Assembly (NCBI RefSeq): GCF_030325625.1
Contig: NZ_JACAIS010000007.1
Coordinates: 62,001-126,000, forward strand
From: Sphingobacterium sp. N143
GTDB taxonomy: Bacteria > Bacteroidota > Bacteroidia > Sphingobacteriales > Sphingobacteriaceae
Length of the DNA stretch: 64,000 nt
Reading direction: 5' to 3'
Part shown: positions 50,832 to 59,167 of the stretch, one piece after another
Position numbering within the stretch: the stretch's first letter is position 1
Layout of the letters: every line of letters starts with the position of its first letter
The notes under the pieces: model-generated
Database searches by the model: none
Seen by the model: only the letters and a program-made list of their open reading frames with translations
Told to the model about the DNA's origin: nothing
Translations under genes and position numbers: made by a program

Positions 50832-51872
50832 ATGCAATTTACTGCTCAACAAATAGGGACATTATTAGAAGGAAGGATTGAGGGGAATCCAGAAGTTACT
50901 GTAGGTAACCTTGCCAAAATTGAGGAAGGTAAAAAAGGCGATCTTTCTTTTTTGTCAAATCCAAAATATGAGCATTTTATATATACTACGGATGCTTCAA
51001 TTGTGATTGTGAATGAGGATTTACAATTGACTCAAGCAACCAAATCCACCTTAACCATCATTCGCGTAAAAAATGCGTACGCTGCATTTTCGACGATATT
51101 GAATATGTATAACGAGTTCCGTCTGGATAAAAGTGGACGTGAGGAACCTTGTTTTATTCATCCTGAGGCAACAATAGGAAAGGGGGGCTATATTGGAGCA
51201 TTTACTTACGTGGGCAAAGGAGCCCAAATAGGTGATAATGTAAAGATATATCCACAGGTATTTATCGGCGATAAGGTATCGATAGATGATAACACCACAC
51301 TTTATCCAGGCGTAAAGATTTATCATGACTGTAAGGTCGGTAAGAATGTTGTTATCCATGCAGGGGTTGTTATCGGTTCAGATGGGTTTGGATTTGCTCC
51401 GCAGGAGGATGGAACATATAAGAAGGTACCGCAGATTGGCTATGTGCAGATAGAGGATAATGTGGAGATTGGCGCCAATACGGTCATTGATAGGGCAACG
51501 ATGGGGGCAACCATTATACGGGATGGTGTAAAATTGGATAACTTAATTCAGATTGCACACAATGTGGATGTAGGCAGAAATACTGTAATTGCTGCACAAA
51601 CAGGGATTTCGGGGAGTTCAAAAATTGGCGAGCATGTTGTGTTGGGAGGACAGGTAGGTGTCGTTGGACATATTGCTGTCGCAAAAGGTTCTCAAATTCA
51701 GGCTCAATCGGGTGTGAACAGGTCTATTAAGGATGAAGGTAAAAAATGGGGCGGGACGCCGGTCATGCCTTATCAGCCACAATTGCGGTCCAATGTTATA
51801 TTTGCACGTCTTCCGGAGCTGGAGAAACGGATTCAAGAGCTTGAAAAATTATTAGAAACAAAGTTGAAATAA
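50832..51872 (+). CDS. lpxD: UDP-3-O-(3-hydroxyacyl)glucosamine N-acyltransferase
   Basis: LpxD adds the second acyl chain in lipid A synthesis. An N-terminal uridine-binding domain (FTAQQIGTLLEGRIEGNPEV, KGDLSFLSNPKYE) precedes a hexapeptide-repeat left-handed helix with the catalytic region VIHAGVVIGSDGFGFAPQ and DNLIQIAHNVDVGRNT. A C-terminal helix (PELEKRIQELEKLLE) is typical. The length of 346 residues is normal. It is followed by lpxC-fabZ and lpxA, together the early Raetz pathway. Confidence 0.97.
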   Translation: MQFTAQQIGTLLEGRIEGNPEVTVGNLAKIEEGKKGDLSFLSNPKYEHFIYTTDASIVIVNEDLQLTQATKSTLTIIRVKNAYAAFSTILNMYNEFRLDKSGREEPCFIHPEATIGKGGYIGAFTYVGKGAQIGDNVKIYPQVFIGDKVSIDDNTTLYPGVKIYHDCKVGKNVVIHAGVVIGSDGFGFAPQEDGTYKKVPQIGYVQIEDNVEIGANTVIDRATMGATIIRDGVKLDNLIQIAHNVDVGRNTVIAAQTGISGSSKIGEHVVLGGQVGVVGHIAVAKGSQIQAQSGVNRSIKDEGKKWGGTPVMPYQPQLRSNVIFARLPELEKRIQELEKLLETKLK

Positions 51873-51983
51873 TCTTTTTTCATTGAAATAAACTATTCTT
51901 TAATTGTAGAAAACCATCATGGATATGAAGGGATACCTTTAACCTGATGATCGTTTTGTCAAAAGAAGTTTTGATTTAAAAAT

Positions 51984-53396
51984 ATGTTATTAGAAATGAA
52001 TGTAAAACAGAGAACCATCAAAAACGAGGTTGAAATTTCGGGGGTAGGTCTTCATACAGGAAAAATTGTATCGATGAGGATCAAACCAGCTCCGGAAAAT
52101 CACTGGTTTAAGTTCAGACGTATAGATTTGGAGGGTCAACCAGAAATCTTGGTTGACGCTGATAACGTTACAGACACTTCCAGGGGGACAACGATTACCC
52201 AAAATGGTGCAAGTGTAAGTACAATAGAGCATTTAATGGCGTCATTAATTGGCTTACAAATCGATAATGTGCTGATTGATATTGATGGTCCTGAAATTCC
52301 AATATTAGATGGAAGTGCAGCGATTTTTGTTAAATTGTTGGAAGAGGCGGGGTTTGAAGAGCAGGAGGCCGACAGGGATTATTATGAGATTGCCAATAAT
52401 ATTCATTATGCCGAACCGGACCGTAAAGTAGAGATCTTGGGAATGCCCATGGATGGCTATCGGTTAACCTGTATGATTGATTTTAATTCGCCTGTACTGG
52501 GAAGTCAACATGCTGCGATTACTTCTATTGAAGATTTTAAAGCGGAGATTGCTTCTTCGCGTACATTCTGTTTTTTACATGAATTGGAGATGCTGGTAGA
52601 TCATGGTCTTATCAAAGGTGGAGATCTCAGCAATGCCATTGTTATTGTTGACAAGGAGACCTCGGCGGAAGAACTCCAAAAGCTGGCTCATCTTTTTCAG
52701 AAAGAAACGGTCGCAGTCGCTAAGGAAGGTATCCTGAACAATAATCAATTGCGCCATCAGAATGAACCTGCCCGTCATAAATTGTTGGATATGGTCGGTG
52801 ATTTAGCGTTGGTGGGAAGGCCTCTGAAAGGACATATTATGGCCGCCCGGCCGGGTCATGCCGCAAATGTTGCTTTTGCAAAGAAGATCAAAGAGCAGAT
52901 CAAAAAGGATAAAACACGCAAAAAAATTAAGGTCTACGATCCGAATATGCCGGCACTGTACGATACCGTGGAAATCATGAAAATCTTGCCACATCGCCAA
53001 CCGATGCTCATGGTCGATAAGATTTTGGAGCTGACAGAAACCCATGTCGTTGGATTGAAGAATGTGACCATGAATGAGGATCTGTTTATGGGACATTTTC
53101 CTGGAGCGCCCCTGTTCCCTGGGGTATTGCAGGTTGAAGCCATGGCGCAGACAGGGGGGATTTTGGTTCTAAAAACTGTTCCTGATCCTGAAAATTGGCT
53201 GACGTTATTCCTCAAAATAGAGAATGCTCGTTTTAAAGCACAGGTGACTCCTGGGGATTCTGTTATTTTTAGATGTGATCTAATGGAACCGATCCGACGA
53301 GGTATTGCCAAGATGAAAGGTGTCGCCATGGTGGGAGAGAAAATTGTCTGCGAGGCAGAGCTTATGGCTCAAATTGTAAGAGTAAATAACAACTAA
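51984..53396 (+). CDS. bifunctional LpxC deacetylase / FabZ dehydratase
   Basis: The fusion combines UDP-3-O-acyl-GlcNAc deacetylase (residues about 5-310) and beta-hydroxyacyl-ACP dehydratase (about 325-470), linking lipid A and fatty acid synthesis. LpxC landmarks are EISGVGLHTGK, the zinc ligand His83 in STIEHLMASL, HKLLDMVGDLALVGRPLKGH and RPGHAANVAFA. FabZ landmarks are LPHRQPMLMVDKI and HFPGAPLFPGVLQVEAMAQ. The fused form is usual for Bacteroidota. The ATG at 51996 (MNVKQRTIK) may be the true start rather than 51984. lpxA starts ten bases downstream. Confidence 0.97.
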   Translation: MLLEMNVKQRTIKNEVEISGVGLHTGKIVSMRIKPAPENHWFKFRRIDLEGQPEILVDADNVTDTSRGTTITQNGASVSTIEHLMASLIGLQIDNVLIDIDGPEIPILDGSAAIFVKLLEEAGFEEQEADRDYYEIANNIHYAEPDRKVEILGMPMDGYRLTCMIDFNSPVLGSQHAAITSIEDFKAEIASSRTFCFLHELEMLVDHGLIKGGDLSNAIVIVDKETSAEELQKLAHLFQKETVAVAKEGILNNNQLRHQNEPARHKLLDMVGDLALVGRPLKGHIMAARPGHAANVAFAKKIKEQIKKDKTRKKIKVYDPNMPALYDTVEIMKILPHRQPMLMVDKILELTETHVVGLKNVTMNEDLFMGHFPGAPLFPGVLQVEAMAQTGGILVLKTVPDPENWLTLFLKIENARFKAQVTPGDSVIFRCDLMEPIRRGIAKMKGVAMVGEKIVCEAELMAQIVRVNNN

Positions 53397-53406
53397 AGAA
53401 GTATAG

Positions 53407-54195
53407 ATGATACAGCCATTAGCTTATATTCATCCAGAAGCAAAAATCGCTAAAAATGTGGTTATTGAGCCATTTGTAACAATTTACAAAGATGTAGTCA
53501 TTGGTGAAGGAACCTGGATTGGTTCGAATGTGACTATTATGGATGGCGCTCGAATTGGAAAGAACTGTAAAATATATCCTGGTGCCGTAATTTCTGGAGA
53601 ACCTCAAGATTTAAAATTTGATGGAGAGATTACGACTGCGGAAATTGGTGATAATACAACCATTCGTGAATGTGTGACCATTAATAGAGGTACCAAAGAC
53701 CGCTATAAAACTGTCATTGGAAAAAATTGTCTTATTCAGGCATATAGCCATGTTGCTCATGACTGTGAGGTTGGTGATAATTGTGTTTTTTCAAATAATA
53801 GTACACTTGCTGGCCATATAACCGTAGGTGATTATGTTGTTTTGGCGGGTATGGTGGCGGTCCACCAATTTGTTAAAATTGGCTCACATGCTTTCGTAAC
53901 GGGAGGTTCATTGGTGCGTAAGGATATTCCTCCTTTTGTGAAGGCGGCGCGCGAACCAATCTCTTATGCAGGCATTAACTCTGTTGGATTGCGCAGAAGA
54001 GGGTTTTCTGAGGAGCAGATTGCCGAAATTCAGAATCTTTACCGTATTCTATTTGTTCAGAATCGGAATTTGGCAAAAGCGATGGAGATCATTGAAGCCG
54101 AATATCAAGCTACAGAAATTCGCGATGAAATCCTGGACTTTATTAGAAATTCTGGAAGAGGGATCATGAAAGGTTTCAATAATAGAGCGATGTAA
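53407..54195 (+). CDS. lpxA: UDP-N-acetylglucosamine O-acyltransferase
   Basis: LpxA starts lipid A synthesis by acylating UDP-GlcNAc at the 3-hydroxyl. The hexapeptide beta-helix starts with LAYIHPEAKIAKNVVIEPFV. The catalytic His is in LIQAYSHVAHDCEVGDNC and the acyl-chain region is GMVAVHQFVKIG. The C-terminal helical domain (RRRGFSEEQIAEIQNLYRIL) matches family members. The length of 262 residues is standard. It is co-oriented with lpxC-fabZ, ten bases apart. Confidence 0.98.
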   Translation: MIQPLAYIHPEAKIAKNVVIEPFVTIYKDVVIGEGTWIGSNVTIMDGARIGKNCKIYPGAVISGEPQDLKFDGEITTAEIGDNTTIRECVTINRGTKDRYKTVIGKNCLIQAYSHVAHDCEVGDNCVFSNNSTLAGHITVGDYVVLAGMVAVHQFVKIGSHAFVTGGSLVRKDIPPFVKAAREPISYAGINSVGLRRRGFSEEQIAEIQNLYRILFVQNRNLAKAMEIIEAEYQATEIRDEILDFIRNSGRGIMKGFNNRAM

Positions 54196-54217
54196 TCGCA
54201 TTACACATTCCTGTATA

Positions 54218-54841
54218 TTGAAAATTACATTAAAAGATATTGGCCGAAGGTATAATAACGAGTGGATATTCAAACATATTGACTACAGTTTTGAATCTGG
54301 TAAAAGTTATGCTGTTCTTGGACAAAACGGTTCAGGAAAGTCGACCTTATTGAAAGTTCTTTCTGGAAGTTTGACCCCTTCGGCGGGTGAACTGATCTAT
54401 ACCAAGGGAAATCATGTTATTGCTGTGGATGAAATTTATCAACACCTCTCGATTGCTGCTCCCTATAGTGAGTTGATCGAAGAGTTTACCTTGCGGGAGT
54501 TGTTGGATTTCCATTTTAAGTTTAAGCACTATCTCCAGGGTTTTGATAAAGAAAGTGTTGTGCAATTGCTGGGATTGGAACATGCCTTGGACAAAGAATT
54601 GAAATTTTTCTCATCGGGTATGCGTCAAAGGGTAAAACTGATTTTGGCATGTTGCTCCGATACAAGCCTTGTTCTGCTCGACGAACCAACAAGTAATTTA
54701 GACCTTGCTGGGGAACAGTGGTACCTTAACTTAATTGAGCAAACAAAACGGGATTTTAGATCGTTCATTATTTGCTCTAACCAAAAAAAAGAATACGAAT
54801 TTTGTAATGAAACTATTTCTATCGTAGACTATAAAAAGTAG
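54218..54841 (+). CDS. ABC-type ATPase with TTG start
   Basis: This is a short stand-alone ABC ATPase (207 residues) with Walker A LGQNGSGKST, signature FSSGMRQRVKL, Walker B LVLLDEPTSNLD and a late CSNQKKEY in place of the usual H-loop histidine context. The only sensible start is TTG at 54218, giving KITLKDIGRRYNNEWIFKHI; an ATG start does not exist. It lies 22 bases after lpxA in a conserved lpx-ABC-efp neighbourhood. No permease is adjacent, so its partner is unknown. A role in lipid export is possible but unproven. Confidence 0.88.
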   Translation: MKITLKDIGRRYNNEWIFKHIDYSFESGKSYAVLGQNGSGKSTLLKVLSGSLTPSAGELIYTKGNHVIAVDEIYQHLSIAAPYSELIEEFTLRELLDFHFKFKHYLQGFDKESVVQLLGLEHALDKELKFFSSGMRQRVKLILACCSDTSLVLLDEPTSNLDLAGEQWYLNLIEQTKRDFRSFIICSNQKKEYEFCNETISIVDYKK

Positions 54842-54874
54842 CGAATGAAATTTTAATAACACAATTAGTTTTTG

Positions 54875-54882
54875 TATTTTTG
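54875..54882 (+). promoter_or_regulatory. -7 promoter element (TATTTTTG) for efp
   Basis: TATTTTTG fits TAnnTTTG and lies 44 bases before the efp ATG. The -33 region is AT-rich without a TTTG. It would let efp be expressed independently of the lpx genes. Confidence 0.4.
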
Positions 54883-54926
54883 ACGACTCAATAATGAGAT
54901 AACCGTTTAAAGTTCAATTCAAAAAA

Positions 54927-55487
54927 ATGGCTAAGGCATCAGAGGTAAAATCAGGAAATATCTTAAGATTTAATGGAGAGTTAGTCTCTGTAGAGGAATA
55001 TATACATCGTACACCAGGTAACTTGCGTGCATTTTATCAAGCAAGAATGCGTAACGTAAAAACTGGGAAATTAGTTGAATATCGTTTTAGAGTTGATGAG
55101 TCGGTAGAAATTGCTCGGGTTGAAACCAATGATTATCAATATTTATACGAAGATGGAGAGTTCTTTGTTGTCATGGACAATAATACATATGAGCAATTCA
55201 ATATTCCTAAATTTTTGTTTGGGGATTCAGCACGATTTTTAAAGGAGGGAATGAGCGTCATTGTCGCTTTCGAGAGTGATGAGCCTATTATGGCGGAAGC
55301 TCCAAAAAGTGTTGAATTGGAGATTACGTATACAGAGCCGGCTGTGAAAGGAGATACTTCCACAAATGCCCTGAAAAAAGCAACAGTGGAAACAGGGGTT
55401 GAGATCATGGTACCCTTATTTATTAATCAAGGCGAAAAAGTAAAAGTTGATACGCAAACAGGTAATTATATCGAACGCGTAAAATAA
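54927..55487 (+). CDS. efp: elongation factor P
   Basis: EF-P relieves ribosome stalling at proline runs. The three-domain EF-P pattern is visible: an N-terminal KOW-like domain (ASEVKSGNILRFNGELVSVE), the OB domain (YLYEDGEFFVVMDNNTYEQF) and the C-terminal domain (VPLFINQGEKVKVDTQTGNYIERVK). The tip loop reads TPGNLRAF (Asn32 at the position of E. coli Lys34), so the usual modified lysine or arginine is missing; this seems typical of Sphingobacteria-type EF-P. The 186-residue length is standard. A strong terminator follows. Confidence 0.96.
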   Translation: MAKASEVKSGNILRFNGELVSVEEYIHRTPGNLRAFYQARMRNVKTGKLVEYRFRVDESVEIARVETNDYQYLYEDGEFFVVMDNNTYEQFNIPKFLFGDSARFLKEGMSVIVAFESDEPIMAEAPKSVELEITYTEPAVKGDTSTNALKKATVETGVEIMVPLFINQGEKVKVDTQTGNYIERVK

Positions 55488-55516
55488 TATAAAGATTTAG
55501 GTTTAGGTTGATTATT

Positions 55517-55553
55517 CGGTCTTGATAGCGCTCGCTACAAGGCCGTTTTTTTT
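55517..55553 (+). terminator. intrinsic terminator after efp
   Basis: CGGTCTTG and CAAGGCCG form an outer stem (one G-T pair) and TAGCG/CGCTA an inner stem, with a two-base loop, followed by eight T residues. It is one of the clearest terminators in the window. Confidence 0.9.
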
Positions 55554-55687
55554 AGCATAGGATAGCATGCTTATCTCTGTTTGAAAAAAGTACAGACACT
55601 TGAGTCAAAAAATGGGGAGTAAAATTGCCGAAGACAACATGAATGCTTTAAAAACGGGATGATCTGTAAATAACATATAATTTATGT

Positions 55688-56269
55688 ATGAAATCAAAAA
55701 AAGAATTAAGACAGGAATATAAGGTCAAAAGATGCCAACTAGCTGAGGAAGTGGAATTAGAACTTAACAAGAAATTATTACTGCAGTTTAAGGAAATAGA
55801 TCTTTCGATGGTAAAATTTATGCATATCTTTCTTCCTATTGAAAAATATCATGAACCGGATACTTATTCTTTGATAAATTATATAAGAGCATCTTTCCCT
55901 GAAATAACCATCGTCGTTTCGCGATCTAATTTCGATGACTGTTCAATGCAACATTTTATTCTAGATGAACAAACTCGTTTTGAAACGAACCGCTGGGGTG
56001 TTCTTGAGCCAATAGCAGGTGTAGAAATTTCCCCTACTGCTATCGACTTGATCATCGTGCCGCTATTGGTTTTTGACCTTGAGGGGCATCGGGTTGGCTA
56101 TGGGAAAGGGTTTTATGATCGGTTTTTCTCCACCTGTAAATCAACTGTACAGCGAGTTGGCTTGTCTTTTTTTGATCCAATAGCGGTTATTCTCGATAAA
56201 AATGAACATGATATCCGGTTAACGAAAGCGATTACTCCATATAATATGTATAGTTTTGATGTTAATTAA
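55688..56269 (+). CDS. 5-formyltetrahydrofolate cyclo-ligase
   Basis: The enzyme recycles 5-formyl-THF to methenyl-THF using ATP. Motifs are KKELRQEYKVKR near the start, FLPIEKYHEPDTY, IDLIIVPLLVFDLEGHRVGYG and the Mg-ATP motif GYGKGFYDRFF. The 193-residue length is normal. It may be transcribed alone: efp ends in a terminator 130 bases upstream, and the next gene is 43 bases away. Confidence 0.93.
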   Translation: MKSKKELRQEYKVKRCQLAEEVELELNKKLLLQFKEIDLSMVKFMHIFLPIEKYHEPDTYSLINYIRASFPEITIVVSRSNFDDCSMQHFILDEQTRFETNRWGVLEPIAGVEISPTAIDLIIVPLLVFDLEGHRVGYGKGFYDRFFSTCKSTVQRVGLSFFDPIAVILDKNEHDIRLTKAITPYNMYSFDVN

Positions 56270-56312
56270 ATTTATTTCTTAATTTTAGGACGATATTCAT
56301 TTCAATGCTAGT

Positions 56313-58055
56313 ATGGCAAAATTGTTTCTGATTCTTTTCTTTCTAATTACGGTTCCCTGCCGTTCCATTTTTGGAATGGATATGTTGGATCCGAATTCCT
56401 CTGTGGAAGAGCGAAATTTTTATGAAACAATTATACAGGAATCGCAAAAATATCAAATCTCTAGCTCTGCATTAACACATTATTTAACACCTTATTTTAA
56501 CCAGGCGATCCGGAAAAATGATAATGCGTTGCTTGCAATTTATTATTGTTTATTAGCCAATCAGTCTTTCGATTCAGAGCGCGGAAGAAATATTTTTAGT
56601 GATAGATATTATCTAAAGGCTCTTGATTTAGAGGACAGTTATAATTACCAAAATGTTAAGACCTGGGTAAAGGTAGCCTATGGATATTATTTATATCGTT
56701 GCCTAAAGACTTCGGAAGCATTGCCCTTTATTTTGGAAGGAGAAAAAGGACTAGAAGATATTCCAAAGGATTTGGTATTGGATGTTACGCAGACTTATAA
56801 GAAGCTTGGTTATTTCTTTGGTACTTTAGGTGATTATGCATTAGGAATGAAGTATCTGGACCTGGTGCAGCAACAACCTCATATCTCGGGGCGTTTGAAA
56901 GCAGAAATTTTAGACAATCTGGGTGTTCTGACGTTAAAAAGTGGGGGAGATACGGTTCAGGCTATGAAAAATTTTGAACTCGCTCAAAATTTGGCCCTTT
57001 CAGAAAAGGACTCGCTTCGTTATGCTAAAACTTTAGGCAATCAAGCAGCAGTCTATGAGGGGATGGGGGATTATAAAAAAGCATTGGCTCTTTTAGATAG
57101 CGATCTTAAAATCTCAAAATCATTAGGAAATAACAGAAATACCATTCTTGCTTTAATGATGCGGATCCGGATGAATATTGCATTGAAAGAAAATGCGAAG
57201 GCCCGTCAAATGATCCGGGAAGCTGAGCATCTCTTGCAGGGATCTAATGATAAAAAAACAATACTCGAGCTTGAAACCCATAAATTAAATTTAGCTGTAC
57301 AGAATCAGGAATTGGGAACGGAGCTGAATGCACGTAGAAGGATTGACCGGCTACAGGATTCACTACGGTTTTTGGATGGGGACCCCGTATTGTCCCAATT
57401 GAAATTTATGGCCGATAAACAGAAATTTGCTGATAAATTGTCATTGGCACAAGCTATAATTAAAAAGAAGCAAGCAGAAAAAAGATTATGGCTAATGTTG
57501 AGCTTATTTATATTGGTTTTATTCTTTTTTATCTATAATGCCTTGCGATACCGTGCCAGAAAACGTATCCGGGAATATGAATACCAATTGCTGAATTTGA
57601 AATATACCAAAGCAGAATTAGACCGGGAACTGACGAGTTCCAAAAGCCAGATTGAGGAATATATGGTCTATCTTCGGCGCAATAATGATCAGATAAATTT
57701 GCTTTCCGCTATGCTTAACGAACGAGGAAATACCGTGGGGAAAGACAGGGATGAGCTGAAAGCATTGTTGCAGTCACATCTTATCACAGATGAAAAATGG
57801 CATGAATTTAAGCTGCTGATTGTAAGGGAGTTTCCAAACCTGCTTCAAGATATCCAGATGAAATTTCCTGATCTCACTGAATCTAACCTGAGGGTAATTG
57901 TTTTGATAAAACTGGGGCTTAATAATAAAGAGGTGGCCAATGTTTTGGGAGTGACTCCTGATGCCATTAAGAAATCAATGCAACGTTTAAAAAAGAAATT
58001 AGGTGGGCAAGCGGGAGCCTTGATGGAATATATCTCCTATAAAGAACTTGTTTAA
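56313..58055 (+). CDS. membrane-bound TPR regulator with C-terminal LuxR-type HTH
   Basis: The layout is signal peptide (cleavage near SIFGMDM), periplasmic TPR repeats (about 40-330, e.g. LDNLGVLTLKSGGDTVQAMK and GNQAAVYEGMGDYKKALALL), one membrane helix (RLWLMLSLFILVLFFFIYNA, about 391-410), a long coiled coil (YEYQLLNLKYTKAELDRELT) and a C-terminal HTH (about 515-565): DLTESNLRVIVLIKLGLNNK then EVANVLGVTPDAIKKSMQRL. This resembles the regulator at 19900 in plan but not in sequence detail. No SusC operon follows, so its targets are not clear. The 580-residue length is usual for the class. Confidence 0.85.
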   Translation: MAKLFLILFFLITVPCRSIFGMDMLDPNSSVEERNFYETIIQESQKYQISSSALTHYLTPYFNQAIRKNDNALLAIYYCLLANQSFDSERGRNIFSDRYYLKALDLEDSYNYQNVKTWVKVAYGYYLYRCLKTSEALPFILEGEKGLEDIPKDLVLDVTQTYKKLGYFFGTLGDYALGMKYLDLVQQQPHISGRLKAEILDNLGVLTLKSGGDTVQAMKNFELAQNLALSEKDSLRYAKTLGNQAAVYEGMGDYKKALALLDSDLKISKSLGNNRNTILALMMRIRMNIALKENAKARQMIREAEHLLQGSNDKKTILELETHKLNLAVQNQELGTELNARRRIDRLQDSLRFLDGDPVLSQLKFMADKQKFADKLSLAQAIIKKKQAEKRLWLMLSLFILVLFFFIYNALRYRARKRIREYEYQLLNLKYTKAELDRELTSSKSQIEEYMVYLRRNNDQINLLSAMLNERGNTVGKDRDELKALLQSHLITDEKWHEFKLLIVREFPNLLQDIQMKFPDLTESNLRVIVLIKLGLNNKEVANVLGVTPDAIKKSMQRLKKKLGGQAGALMEYISYKELV

Positions 58056-58078
58056 ATCGCCGTATTATTTCAATAATA

Positions 58079-58126
58079 AAAGAAAGCGGTTCTAGGCTAT
58101 TTTCAGAGGCCGGAACCGCTTTCTTT
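58079..58126. terminator. bidirectional terminator between the TPR regulator and galE
   Basis: AAAGAAAGCGGTTC (58079-58092) and GAACCGCTTTCTTT (58113-58126) form a perfect 14-base stem with a 20-base loop and A/T-rich flanks, serving both convergent genes. Confidence 0.85.
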
Positions 58127-58135
58127 GTATGGGAG

Positions 58136-59167
58136 TTAGTCTAAAGGATTTTCTTTTAGATTTTTCTCCCAGGCCCAAGCTGAAGCCATCATTTCATCTA
58201 TGCCTAAAGCGGCTTTCCAATGGAGCTGATTGGCCGATTTGGTGACATCACCATATACTTGAATGATATCGCCGTCCCGACGTGGGCCTACTTCATAGTT
58301 CAATTTCTGCCCCGAAGCTTTCTCAAAAGCTTTGATTGCCTCCAGAACTGAATAACCATTACCTGTTCCCACATTAAAAACATCATATTGCCCATTCGGG
58401 TTGCCTTGTTCCAATAATTTGATAGCAGCCACATGGGCTTTAGCTAAATCAACCACATGGATATAGTCGCGGATACAAGATCCATCCGGCGTATCATAAT
58501 CATCCCCAAATACCGTTAACTTCTCTCTTTTACCAATGGCAGTTTGGGTAATAAAAGGAAGTAGATTTTGTGGTACACCATTCGGGAGTTCACCGATCAA
58601 AGCAGAAGCATGGGCACCGACTGGATTAAAATAACGTAATGCTATGATATTGTAATTGTTGTACGCTGATGCTGTTTCCTCAAGAATTTCTTCGGCAATC
58701 TGTTTGGTATTGCCATAAGGTGAAGTTGCTTTCTTTACAGGAGCTTTTTCATCTACTGGCAGGTGATCGGGTTCGCCATATACCGTGCAGCTTGAAGAAA
58801 AAACAAAATTTATTGGTCTGTTTCTATATGATTCTAATAGATTGATCAACGAAAAGAAGTTGTTATGATAATATTTTAATGGATTCTGAACCGATTCTCC
58901 AACAGCTTTGGATGCGGCAAAGTGAATAATTCCAGTAATATCTGTATTATTTTTTACAAACTCATCCACCTTGGCATTGTCACAAAGATCAAATTGATGG
59001 AATTCGGGTTTAATGCCAATGATTTTCTCTATCTGATCTAAAATTTTGATGTTCGAGTTGGAAAGATCGTCAATAATTACGGGTGTATATCCCGCTTGAT
59101 GTAATTCGACAACGGTATGAGAACCAATATATCCTGTTCCTCCGGTGACTAATATTTTTTTGTTCAT
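58136..59167 (-). CDS. galE: UDP-glucose 4-epimerase
   Basis: GalE interconverts UDP-glucose and UDP-galactose. The extended SDR fold is complete: ILVTGGTGYIGSHTVVELH, FAASKAVGESVQNPLKYYHN, VFSSSCTVYGEP, the active-site ATSPYGNTKQIAEE (Tyr and Lys), ALRYFNPVGAH and RRDGDIIQVYGD. The length of 343 residues is normal. Its ATG shares one base with the stop of the decarboxylase upstream (TAATG), so the two are coupled. Confidence 0.97.
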   Translation of the reverse strand: MNKKILVTGGTGYIGSHTVVELHQAGYTPVIIDDLSNSNIKILDQIEKIIGIKPEFHQFDLCDNAKVDEFVKNNTDITGIIHFAASKAVGESVQNPLKYYHNNFFSLINLLESYRNRPINFVFSSSCTVYGEPDHLPVDEKAPVKKATSPYGNTKQIAEEILEETASAYNNYNIIALRYFNPVGAHASALIGELPNGVPQNLLPFITQTAIGKREKLTVFGDDYDTPDGSCIRDYIHVVDLAKAHVAAIKLLEQGNPNGQYDVFNVGTGNGYSVLEAIKAFEKASGQKLNYEVGPRRDGDIIQVYGDVTKSANQLHWKAALGIDEMMASAWAWEKNLKENPLD

